64,000 bases of DNA from Termitomyces sp. T153 (lineage: Eukaryota; Basidiomycota; Agaricomycetes; Agaricales; Lyophyllaceae): positions 183,433-247,432 of the forward strand of contig JACKQL020000071.1 of the NCBI GenBank assembly GCA_018296165.2, read 5' to 3'. A program made the position numbers and the translations under genes. Below, piece by piece: positions 10,859 through 20,225 of this stretch (the stretch's first letter is position 1; each line of letters begins with the position of its first letter). Under the pieces are notes generated by a model that ran no database searches, was not told where the DNA came from, and saw nothing but the letters and a program-made list of their open reading frames with translations.

Positions 10859-11331
10859 TTTTCCTACTGGGAGGATGGTTGGATTACTCAAGTTATCCAC
10901 CAGTTTCATCTCAGCAATTCCAGTGGCTGTCAAGGGCATGGGCAAGTCTATATTCTCTGTCACCAAGGGCATAGTGCTGGGTGATGCAAGGCAGGAGCAA
11001 GGATAACAAGGGAAATTGGATAATCAATCCAGCAGAAATGAGTGACTTCTTTCACTCACAAGTACTAGATTTTAACACTTTGTTTGTCAGAGGCAGCAAA
11101 ACCCATAACCTGTTAGAAGGTAAACTCTAGATTGCAAGTATGTTTAGTCCTCAGTCTTTTGTACAATTGACTGTATTTGTGCATACCTAGATTGTAAGTA
11201 TGTTTAGTCTACAATCAAGGCAAGTATGGTTTGTAGTGTGTAGTATGATGAAGTGACTCACCCTCAGTCTTTTGTACAATTGACTGAGGGCTTGAGATTG
11301 GTAGGTATTGTATATATGTATAATTTTGGTC
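10859..11331 (+). repeat. Left arm of a ~473-bp near-perfect inverted repeat
   Basis: This arm covers the start of copia 1 gag, its leader, the primer-binding site and most of its 5' LTR. It pairs in reverse with 11815-12286. The only difference I see is one base (agttatcc against agtatcc). The spacer is 11332-11814. Confidence 0.93.
11101..11110 (-). other. Copia 1 primer-binding site (initiator tRNA-Met type)
   Basis: Element-sense sequence next to the 5' LTR is GGTTATGGG, one base from GGTTATGAG, the complement of the initiator Met tRNA anticodon region used as a half-tRNA primer by copia-type elements. Copia 3 has GGGTTATGGG at 45963-45972. Confidence 0.65.
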
Positions 11332-11429
11332 CATTGTGACAAAGAGACCACCCTGAGTACTGGCCTGAGTGTGATCAATGTTGCAATCACTTGTGGTGTG
11401 ACCTTGATGCAACACACTTTGTCTCAACA
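11111..11429 (-). repeat. 5' LTR of copia 1
   Basis: It is 319 bp, TGTTAGAAGG...TCTCAACA, partner of 5113-5417, followed by the target duplication ACCTA at 11430-11434. Confidence 0.9.
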
Positions 11430-11814
11430 ACCTATACTGCATTCAAGGGAGCACCAATCTGGCAAGAGTTTCCAGGCTAGCCATTCATTGTTTAGCACAA
11501 AGCCTATGCTCCAAGATGTGGAAGCATCCACATAAACCACCAGGTCCAATAGATCAGGCAGATGGATGATTGATAGAGAACAGGGGAGGGAAAGTGTTTC
11601 ATGCCACCATTGTATTTCCTTGTGAACCACAGTGGTAATCTGATGACAATTCCAGGGTGGACTATCTGAGGTAAATCCCACCTGAAAGTGGTACAGGGCT
11701 GGAAGGTGTGAGCATCTGGTTGGGACAATGAGCATAATGTGATTGAATGTCCCAATTAGAGATTCCACTGAGTTGAGATTGACATAACTTCCCAGATTCC
11801 AGGAGTCCATCTTT
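11430..11814 (-). pseudogene. DIRS-like RT end/RNase H fragment
   Basis: The minus frame 11810-11424 reads ESLIGTFNHIMLIVP, SHLPALYHFQVGF and LVVYVDASTSWSIGFVL then EWLAWKLLPDW, the RT thumb to RNase H start of DIRS-type elements common in Agaricomycetes. Its downstream part continues at 5112 after the copia insertion. Its upstream RT is missing because the right arm of the inverted repeat begins at 11815. Confidence 0.7.
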
Positions 11815-12286
11815 GACCAAAATTATACATATATACAATACCTACCAATCTCAAGCCCTCAGTCAATTGTACAAAAGACTGAGGGTGAGTCACTTCATCA
11901 TACTACACACTACAAACCATACTTGCCTTGATTGTAGACTAAACATACTTACAATCTAGGTATGCACAAATACAGTCAATTGTACAAAAGACTGAGGACT
12001 AAACATACTTGCAATCTAGAGTTTACCTTCTAACAGGTTATGGGTTTTGCTGCCTCTGACAAACAAAGTGTTAAAATCTAGTACTTGTGAGTGAAAGAAG
12101 TCACTCATTTCTGCTGGATTGATTATCCAATTTCCCTTGTTATCCTTGCTCCTGCCTTGCATCACCCAGCACTATGCCCTTGGTGACAGAGAATATAGAC
12201 TTGCCCATGCCCTTGACAGCCACTGGAATTGCTGAGATGAAACTGGTGGATACTTGAGTAATCCAACCATCCTCCCAGTAGGAAAA
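11815..12286 (-). repeat. Right arm of the inverted repeat: inverted copy of the copia 1 5' end
   Basis: It runs from mid-LTR through the primer site into gag in the opposite orientation to copia 1. It is truncated inside the LTR on one side and inside gag on the other, so it is a fragment copied or inverted, not a second intact element. Confidence 0.92.
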
Positions 12287-12870
12287 TGCTTTTTCCTTAA
12301 AGACAATGGAGTATGTCTTTTTCTACAATCAAAAGTGGCCAAATAAATGGCATAACACATTTCTTTGACCATTTTTCTTTTGGAAACAGATTCCAGCACC
12401 AGCAGTGATTCTTGGGAGCTTCCAGGTCCTTATGTAATTAATGAGTAGGTCACATCAAGTCACAGCATGTGATGTAGGTGTGTTTTACAAGTACTCTATC
12501 TTAGTAAGAAATGAGCTATGGTCTGTGCCTTCAGCACAGGCCTGTAGCTCCTGCTAAGTCCCAGACCCAACCTGTGTGGCGCAGAATGGATGTATGAGGC
12601 CAGACATTGGCCTGCTGCTAGGCTGGCCACCCTAATATTCATAGAAGGAACATGCCCAAACAAAGCATGAAAGTTGGCAAAAAGGATTTTTAATGGGTAT
12701 GGGGGCAAAGCACCCCCTGGCCACAACCATTAGAGACAAACAAAACACTGCTGGTGCTGGAATCTGTTTCCAAAAGAAAAAGGGTCAAAGAAACATGTCA
12801 CACCATTTCTTTGGCCACTTTTCATCATAGAAAAAGTCATCTTTGATTGTCTAAAGCCTTTTCCTTTGAG
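12287..12870. mobile_element. Fold-back (MITE-like) element with ~115-bp imperfect terminal arms
   Basis: The left arm (about 12290-12407) and the right arm (about 12746-12870) are inverted copies. The inner 48 bp are nearly perfect (ttggaaacagattccagcac pairing at 12379-12398 with 12755-12774). The outer part matches with more changes (aaaagtggcc/ggccactttt). The middle (12408-12745) has no coding capacity. Boundaries and any target duplication are unresolved. Confidence 0.6.
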
Positions 12871-13379
12871 AAATGGACCTATTGAAAATGGCATAACACA
12901 TTTCTTTCTCAATATTTCTTAAAGAAATATGATTGGCTGCCAACAGTGAAAATTATTCCTGAGTGTTTCCCCAAGTGGGCTGACAAGATAAGAAAAAATA
13001 TAATATTGAAACAAATCAACTTCCGAAACACACCCCCTATTTCCTGACTGCTAGGAAGCAACTTTGTAGATACACCTAGTGGGTTGATAGAACCACCAAA
13101 AAAAACCCTACAAGCTAAGCTCATACTAGCCAAAGCTGCAGAGGCCAGCAATGGTGAAAAGGGTCCAACATCCTGCAGTGAAAGCGGAGGGCAAGGGGAA
13201 GAAGGATACAAGCTCAATCAAAGTTGAGGGTCCATCTCTGAATTTCACATCGTTGAGGAGAAAATTGAGAGTAAGATATATGTTCCAAATGCTAATAAAC
13301 TTACTATTGTATCTCAAATATTCAAGTATTCGTCCATAGTATCAACAGAGGACTAAAGAATATCCCTGAGTATGTGCAT
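12871..13379. other. Border between repeats and the gene island
   Basis: There is no recognisable gene. CpG is scarce up to about 13.2 kb and common afterwards, so the boundary of the gene island lies here. A third 'ggcataacacatttctttct' copy at about 12890 belongs with the fold-back element. Confidence 0.5.
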
Positions 13380-14075
13380 TCATACAACCCTTCTTTCGCA
13401 ACGGGTTTCGACGTGAACGCCTTCACAATTTCGGTCACAATAAGGCATGGCGCACCTACGGCATGTGTAAGCGCCCCAGTAACCACAAACCGAACATAAA
13501 CTCCGCGGTGGGTATGGAGATGAGGCTGTTACAGCCGTCAAATATGTTGGGACCGTAATAGGGAGTGAAGCAATGTTCTGTACAGCATGTAAAAGCTCAT
13601 CTCAGCCTAGACGGATGCCATTCTCACCGATTCATCTATAAGAGTCGCGAGATTCTTGCGGTAAAGTAACGCGGTTCGAACATTCATCGTCGATTTCTTC
13701 TTTTTGGCCGCCGCGGACGTGCCTGGAATAATGAGATTGCGTTTGTCGGAGATGGTCTGACGCGCGCGTCCTTTAGCAGATTTCCCTCCTTCCTCATCCT
13801 CACCAGCCAAAAGAGTGGGTTCAGAATAGTTAGAACGCTTCGTTAATGTAAGTTTCGTTGAACGAAGTATAGCAAACTTACAAATCATACCTCGAGTTCC
13901 TCTAGATGCCGCTTAGTCCGTTTAGCAATGACCTCGGGTGCGAGGCCAATAGCAAGTACGTTGTGAAGCAGGCGGGCATCTGCGATCAATATAATCAGCA
14001 ATCTCAGGTGGGAAAGCAGTAGATGACGAGCGCCAAAATGAGATCCCTACCCTCCCTTGTTCGTTTTGGTGGCAT
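13380..14075 (-). CDS. VPS71: SWR1-complex subunit Vps71/Swc6 (ZNHIT1 family)
   Basis: Four exons (14075-14051, 13979-13891, 13837-13628, 13577-13380) give 173 residues in frame with GT-AG introns of 71, 53 and 50 nt. The start MPPKRTRE was chosen because it is the only ATG that splices into RTKRHLEELE without a stop. The C-terminus is a HIT zinc finger: CSVCGYWGAYTCRRC, MPYCDRNC, then H and C in VHVETRC, ending RRVV. The preceding segment RTALLYRKNLATLIDES and PTYLTA match the Vps71/ZNHIT1 family. In yeast and animals this protein helps the SWR1/SRCAP remodeller exchange H2A.Z into nucleosomes in the nucleus. A basic stretch (AAAKKKKS) lies mid-protein. It is divergent from STR3-ERG12 across 182 bp. 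The identification is firm; exon 1 is inferred. Confidence 0.9.
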
Positions 14076-14257
14076 ATGTAAGAGGAAATATTGATCGGCC
14101 GACCGGAAGTTGAGCACGCCATCTGCAGCATACAATTGGCCATTCTTGCGTTCCCCCATCATCTACGCTCTCCACACGTACGCCGATTTTATTTCTATCA
14201 GCCGCTCTAAACCTTGTTAGACCACTGTTCAGCACGACTTTGCTGTCTTGTTACGAG
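14076..14257. promoter_or_regulatory. Shared upstream region of VPS71 and STR3-ERG12
   Basis: The two start codons face away from each other across 182 bp, so both promoters must overlap here or extend into the neighbouring gene. No clear TATA box is seen, consistent with housekeeping promoters. A bidirectional promoter is inferred from geometry only. Confidence 0.5.
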
Positions 14258-17200
14258 ATGGGTCCCTCACACAACTCTAAACTGGCCTCCAAATTACCTC
14301 TTCATGACCTACCCACTCCAGAACCTGAGTCGCCCATGAGACCAAGGAAACCATACCGGTTCTCAACACTATGTGCGACAGTGGATAATCCAGACATGAA
14401 AGACCAGTACGGAAGTAGTTCCGTACCCATTTATCAAACGGCCACCTTCAAAGGGGTAGGCAATGGATACGACTACACCAGGAGCGGTAATCCGACTCGT
14501 AGTCATCTTGGTATGAACGAAGTCTACAATCAGATTTATGTCGGAACCTAATGTCCAGCATAGAGCATCACATTGCCAAAATATCTTCGGCTGAACATGC
14601 CTTCGTCGTTTCGTCCGGAATGGCTGCACTTGACGTTATTCTGCGTATTCTCAAACCTGGAGATGAAGTCATTGCAGGTGATGACTTATATGGAGGCACT
14701 AATCGACTACTTGCCTATATTCGGACACATGTAAGTGTGACCGTCCATCATGTTGACACCACCGTCCCCGAGGCACTGCATAAGTTTATTCACCCGACCA
14801 AAACGGCGATGGTGCTTCTTGAATCTCCAACGAACCCTTTGATTAAAATTGTAGACCTTGCAACTATCAGCAAGGATGTCAAGGAACGTGCACCTAGTGC
14901 TATCATCGTTGTGGATAACACCATGATGAGTCCATATTTACAACGGCCCCTCGAACACGGTGCAGACATTGTGTACGATAGCGCCACAAAATACCTTAGT
15001 GGACACCATGATCTCATGGCCGGTGCCATAACATGCAACCGTGACGACTTAGCCAATGTACGTTAAGGATGGTTCTGACATTCCGCCTGATGTTCACCTC
15101 AATTGGCTATGTAGCAAATGGGTTTCACTATAAACGCCATAGGCAATGCCCTCACTCCCATTGACTCGTTCCTTCTTCTCCGCGGAATTAAAACGCTAGC
15201 TCTGCGCATGGACCGCCAGCAGGCCACCGCCGGTGCTGTCGCAAACTACCTTAACAATCTCGGGTTCCACGTGAATTACCCAGGACTCGCCGATCACCCG
15301 GGTCGAGAAATTCATGAACGCATAGCCGATGGGAATGGAGCCGTACTTAGTTTTGAGACTGGAAACAAGGAGTTGAGTGAGCGTATTGTTGGAGGGACAA
15401 GACTTTGGGGCATCAGCGTTAGCTTCGGCTGTGTGAACAGTCTGATCAGTATGCCCTGTGTCATGTCGTGAGTACAATACATCCTTTTCTCTCTCCGACT
15501 GATATTGACCACTAATTTATTGGCCAGACACGCTTCTATCGATGCTGCTACTCGTGCTGCTCGGGGTTTGCCCGAGGACCTGATCCGGTTATGCGTTGGC
15601 ATTGAAGATGTCCATGATCTTCTTGAAGATCTTGAACGTGCCCTCGTCGACGCGGGCGCTGTTGAATATAACGTTTCACAGAATCGATACGTCAAGGTTC
15701 ATAGCCCAGAGGCTAACGGGACAATCGCTTGTGCTGTGGAGAAGCTCGAACTCGATACCGGTTTAGACAAGGAGTGGCTAGTGAGTGCACCTGGCAAAGT
15801 GATCCTGTTCGGAGAGCATGCTGTGGTTCATGGAGTGGTAAGTGCCATTGGCTACCAACGCATTCTTTAGTCTCCGGGGATTGAACCCCTGAGGACTTGT
15901 CGTGGTACCTTTGCATGTGTGCTGAGTCCATTCAATAGACTGCCATCGCTGCAGCTGTAGATCTCCGGTGCTACGGACTCATAGCTCCCAGAAACGACGG
16001 CAAACTCTCAGTACATTTCCATGATATCGAAGGTTTTTATCACGAATGGGACATCGAGGCGCTACCATGGGATGTTGTAACCCCCATAGCTGCAGTCGGC
16101 GAACAGCCCCTCGATCAGAAACTGATCGCTGCAATTAGCGAAGGACCTCTGAAAGAGCTCGAGGGTAAACGTACTGCCTTCGCTGCGTCTCTGGCTTTTC
16201 TCTACTTGTACCTGATTCTTTCAGAAGCAGGGCGGCGGTATGTTTCCGTCTGCTTCCGCGGTCCTTGCAATTACTTAGTTTTGATTTCAGTCCGTCGATC
16301 AGCTTCACCGCGCGATCAACGCTACCTGTTGGTGCCGGCCTCGGGTCTTCGGCCTCCTTTTCGACCTGCGCGGCAACCGTTCTGTTACTCCTACAACGTC
16401 GAATTACTATTCCTGTACCACCGGCGCCCACCTCGCCGAACAAAAGCCACATCCATGTATCACACCTAGGCCGCCGTGCCCTTCCCCAAGTCCTGGCTGA
16501 GGAAGTCAATCGCTGGGCGTTTATTGCTGAGAAAATCCTCCACGGAAATCCAAGTGGCGTAGACAATAGCGTCGCTGTATTTGGCGGCGCTTTAGCTTAC
16601 ACTCGTTCTGGATTTGAGAGGAGAAGTGGCATGGAATCCATACAGGGGTAAGGTTGATCATTGATTACACCAAAGTCTTGTGACTGACTTCACTCTACGC
16701 CCTAGATTCAAATCGTTGCGGTTCCTCTTGACCAACTCTAACGTCCCGCGAGATACCAAAAGGCTAGTTGCTGGTGTGGGCGAGAAAAAAATCAATGTAA
16801 ACCTTCGCGCGGTAGTAGAAAGTCTGTAGGATAGAGTGCTGACCTGAATCGTTTTAGGAACCCGAATTGGTTAATGGCATCTTGAACGCCATCCAGAGCA
16901 TCAGTGATGAAGCCAGGAGGGCTTTGGCGGATCCAGAGATACCCCGTGAAACATTATTATCCGCTCTGTCGGTAAGTCGCTTTATCGCCGCTTGCTCTCA
17001 GTTTGATGGCAACTGACTTTCGCATATTATGTAGTCCCTCATTCACGAAAATCACGGTCACCTCGTCACTCTGGGCGTTTCGCATCCATCGTTGGAGCTC
17101 ATTAGGAGTACAACAGCCGCGGAACCTTATCGACTAGCTACCAAGCTAACTGGGGCCGGCGGAGGAGGTTGCGCGGTCACCTTGGTGCCAGATGGTACGT

Positions 17201-17580
17201 ATAGGTCTTCACTCAACATGTGTATGGATCTCACTGGAATGTTCGCCCCAGATATCGAGGCATCAGACCTACAAAATTTGATAGATGAACTGATCCGCGA
17301 GGGTTTCCAACCATATCTCACATCTGTGGGAGGTAGTGGACTGGGAATCTTGTCGCCATATGACCATCATTTGAACCGTAGAACTGTTGTTACCCATCGT
17401 GTTGCTCAGGTCCCCGGCCAAATCACGCCTCCAGGAACACCGAATCCCGGTGACGAGTCTTCAACTCGTCTAAATGTGGGCAATGCCGCTTTTGAGCCGC
17501 TTCGCCCATCGTTTGAGATGAGCTCGATCTCTGAACTCTCATCATGGGTTGAGAGCCTCGGGCGCTGGTTATACGTCTGA
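14258..17580 (+). CDS. STR3-ERG12: Fused cystathionine beta-lyase - mevalonate kinase
   Basis: Ten exons (14258-14510, 14564-15057, 15115-15467, 15528-15837, 15939-16237, 16291-16647, 16706-16796, 16858-16971, 17035-17194, 17252-17580) join in frame to 919 residues. Residues 1 to about 425 are a PLP-dependent cystathionine beta-lyase: YDYTRSGNPTRSHLE, SSGMAALDVILR, catalytic Lys227 in SATKYLSGHHD, and C-terminal DLIRLCVGIEDVHDLLEDL. Exon 4 then runs without stop through a linker (HSPEANGTIACAVEKLE) into mevalonate kinase: WLVSAPGKVILFGEHAVVHG from residue 449, PVGAGLGSSASFS, and KLTGAGGGGCAV near the C-terminus. There is no ATG between the two parts, so the kinase has no start of its own. The lyase makes homocysteine from cystathionine; the kinase phosphorylates mevalonate for sterols and terpenes. 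Each half looks complete. The last intron (17195-17251) is 57 nt and stop-free. Internal translation or protein cleavage cannot be excluded. Confidence 0.9.
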
Positions 17581-18254
17581 AGGCAGGAGACATGCGTAAA
17601 ATCTAGTGTAATATGTCCAAAAGTTACAGTGACCTTTGGCGGTATTGTATAAAAAATATCTTGTCTTGTACCATTAATTGATGAAATAGGACGCTGTCCT
17701 CCATTCACCTTCAGTTGGCATGTGTTGCTTGTTGCTTGTGAGTATACTTACTCTCTTTCCGTGGAACGTTCCTGCCTCGTGTAGCGAGTCTAGTACGCAC
17801 TCTTTATCTTCTTACATATGTACATGGAATCTGCAATCCACCCCTTTACTTGACGTCACTGTTTGGAGCGTCGAAAGTTCCAAATCAGTTTATGACCCTG
17901 ATCTACGATTTTGATCTCGATCGAGTTTGATCGCATGTAGTGTCAAGATTAGGCACACTTTGGGTACGAGGGTACATACATATCGGCAACTGGATCTCTT
18001 CCTTCAAAGCCAAAGCATGTATTAGGTGTATTAAGATATAGAGAAGTGATACATCAGAGTGATTAGCCGTGAAGCAAAAAAAAAAATCTGCGCAAAAAAT
18101 ACAGTAGATAAGTATCAATTGACGTCGTATAAGATTATAAATATGGTAATTTGTAGCGAATAGTAATGTTCAAGGGTGGACGGATAAAAGAACATGCAGC
18201 AAGCGCGTGACTTTTTCAACGGGATGGTCTCGTTGCAGAGGCGCGAGAAGCATT
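17581..18254. other. Convergent 3' regions of STR3-ERG12 and the terpene synthase
   Basis: No gene is recognised. It is AT-rich near 18060-18150 with an A-run (18077-18087). It should hold the 3' ends of both convergent transcripts. Confidence 0.5.
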
Positions 18255-19519
18255 TTACTCGATGTCCGAGTCGCTGTCAAGCTCCTCGGGTCGTTCGCTC
18301 GGTCGAAGGGTAACCAGAAGAGTCTCTTTGACCACCAGGTGCTGGACGCCGAAGTAGCGCTGGGTCTCAAAGCTCCAGCTATACCAGGAAAAGTAAAAAA
18401 GGCTCCTTGTTTCTGCTAATAGGAACTTACTCGAGATTCCCTTTGACCCAACAGCCTAATCCTTGTATGTATTGTGCTACCTCGGAATCAACGGATGTAC
18501 CCCAGGACGGGAGGCAAGCTTGCGCAGAGATGAAGCGATTCATGAGCTCCTGACAATGGGCCCCAACGTAGTCCGAGGCCTCTTGCAGTGTAAGATGCCT
18601 GTTCTTCATGAGAACTGTGACAATATTATTTCCACTGATTCCCTTGCTTTGCTCCATGTCGTATGAATATATGTCCTAAAAGACAACGTAGTCAGCAAAT
18701 TTCGTTGCCACCATAAATCACCATGAAATTTTACATTTGCCCAGCAAACCAAATCAACGGCTGCCCAATATATTTCCAGGAACACGGGATGTTCGAAGAC
18801 CTCATCGGGAAGGTCTGTGCCAAAGCAATATTCTATGAGGGAACAACAAAGTCGAACTGCGCTATTTTCACGGCGCAGTGTGATAAAAGCATCTACATCG
18901 AGAATCTTCCCTTTTTCGCGAAGTTCAGCTTCGGTGATAACAGAAGCACAATATGTCTCCCAATTTCTGAGGAAGCGAGCGGTTGCTTTGGGGCCAAATA
19001 GACACATGAGACGCTTGCGAAAACTGTCATCTTTTAGTGAGTATGGGTCTCATGAGACAAGAAAGAACGAACACCGACTCTTTGGTCATCTGGGAGAAGA
19101 GGGAGTGATCATCCCAGTGAGAATACCTCATAGCATTCAGAAAGATATTGCCCGTCGAGAGAGCGTCCTTGCCAGTTTGCTCGTCGCTGATTTCGTCGAA
19201 GACGAAAAGTAGATTGACCTATCAATTCAAACGTGGGTGTCAGAAGTTGTTTATTGTCCGCTGTGGAAGCCCGCCCACTCACGAAGTCGCAACAGGTTCT
19301 GAATTGTTCGAAGTCTGCGTACTTGTAGGCGCGAGAGACCAGTCGTTCGTTTGACCCTAGTACAAAAAAGGCGCGTTTTCTGTCGGTGAAGACGTTATAG
19401 CTGTTTATCCATGCACGAGACTCGGCTGCTCCTTTCTCGTAGTGGGGATTTACTCCTCCATCAAGAGGGCAGGCGGCCAATAGGTCAGGGAGAAGAAATT
19501 GGTTCGATGAAGGTGTCAT
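18255..19519 (-). CDS. Sesquiterpene synthase (class I terpene cyclase)
   Basis: Five exons (19519-19283, 19218-19079, 19023-18735, 18675-18431, 18378-18255) give 344 residues, the usual size of basidiomycete sesquiterpene synthases. The aspartate-rich metal site is DEISD at residues 87-91 ([17 protein letters not shown]). The NSE/DTE triad is NDIYSYDME at 222-230. [12 protein letters not shown] carries the Arg-Tyr pair at 311-312, about 80 residues after NSE as usual in fungi. All catalytic motifs are intact, so the enzyme is predicted to cyclise farnesyl diphosphate in the cytosol. The product cannot be read from sequence. One donor site (GTCGGT at 19078) is weak but is the only one keeping MTKDFRKRL in frame. 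It is convergent with STR3-ERG12. No P450 or other tailoring gene is recognised nearby. Confidence 0.92.
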
Positions 19520-19592
19520 ATCTCGAGCTGGAAGCAGAACAGAGGATATTGTTGAAGACCTGAGACAGTTTTCGGGAAAAATATGGCCGTAG

Positions 19593-19603
19593 CTTTTATA
19601 TTC
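19593..19603 (-). promoter_or_regulatory. TATA-like element upstream of the terpene synthase
   Basis: ATATAAAAG on the minus strand lies about 75-85 bp before the start codon at 19519. This is a plausible core promoter for a regulated gene; nothing else supports it. Confidence 0.45.
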
Positions 19604-20225
19604 TGAAGAGGGGACCTCACAGCATCGGGAAAATCATCGACACGCCCCGATATCATCTGAGCAGTCCTACATACTCCAGCTTCATGATGAATCTATAGAT
19701 TCATAATGCAGGTGGGCGATTCACAACGTGATATTGTTTCCACATTAAGAAATGGCAAATTTAGAATCTGGTGCTGAATCTCAACATTCGTCGACGTCTC
19801 ATGTGCAGAAGGAGCTACAGAAGAATGGAGCGTAAGAATAGATAAAGTATCTATAACTGAATCTCTCAACTGATGGTACTGATAACGTGTACATGCCACG
19901 ACCATAAGATGCAAATAAGATGATATGCCCATTTGGTGTCTTTGACTTGACCAATGGACTCTTTATAGTACGATAAGTCTTGAACAACGTGAAAGTTAAG
20001 CTGTGTGGAAGCACCTCCGAAGGAGTATTGGTGGAAGCGGTCCCGTAGGTCTCAGATGCGAATCCTATCTTATGCTCTGACCCGGTAAATCAGTGATAGT
20101 GTCAAGGATCTACAAGACTCAAACAAAAAATTTAAGAACAAAGGGTTGGAGATAATAGTGGTAGTTCCCAAACTCTCCCAAATTCGAAACATGTGTAAGA
20201 GATCCAGGAACCAGATAAGTTACCG
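19604..20225. other. Upstream region of the terpene synthase, no gene recognised
   Basis: CpG content is gene-like and there is no repeat similarity within the window. No convincing exon was found on either strand. Confidence 0.4.

Larger units (their letters stand above)
5113..11429 (-). mobile_element. Complete Ty1/copia element 1 with target duplication ACCTA
   Basis: LTRs lie at 5113-5417 (305 bp) and 11111-11429 (319 bp), each TGTTAGA...TCAACA. The flanks 5108-5112 and 11430-11434 are both ACCTA, a 5-bp target duplication that defines the whole insertion. On the minus strand the order is LTR, primer-binding site (GGTTATGGG), gag, protease/integrase, RT, RNase H, LTR, as in copia elements. 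The coding region is broken by stops and frameshifts, and a younger LTR element sits in it at 8993-10810. The insertion splits the DIRS-like element (RT/RNase H part at 11430-11814, remainder at 2660-5112). Confidence 0.92.

Noticed and set aside
13126..13339. Small frames beside the VPS71 3' end (13151-13339 and its antisense)
   Set aside because: No family resemblance, no splice support, and they straddle the border between repeat and gene DNA.
14240..14257. A longer N-terminus for the lyase beginning at 14240
   Set aside because: That position is TTG; the first real ATG in frame is 14258.
15505..15870. An apparent separate start for mevalonate kinase at 15505
   Set aside because: The codon is TTG, not ATG, and lies inside the lyase intron at 15468-15527; no ATG exists in frame before the kinase motif, so a separate gene is not supported.
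18201..18419. Plus- and minus-strand frames at 18170-18420
   Set aside because: They are shadows of the last terpene synthase exon, which is fixed by the [12 protein letters not shown] motif and the TAA at 18255.
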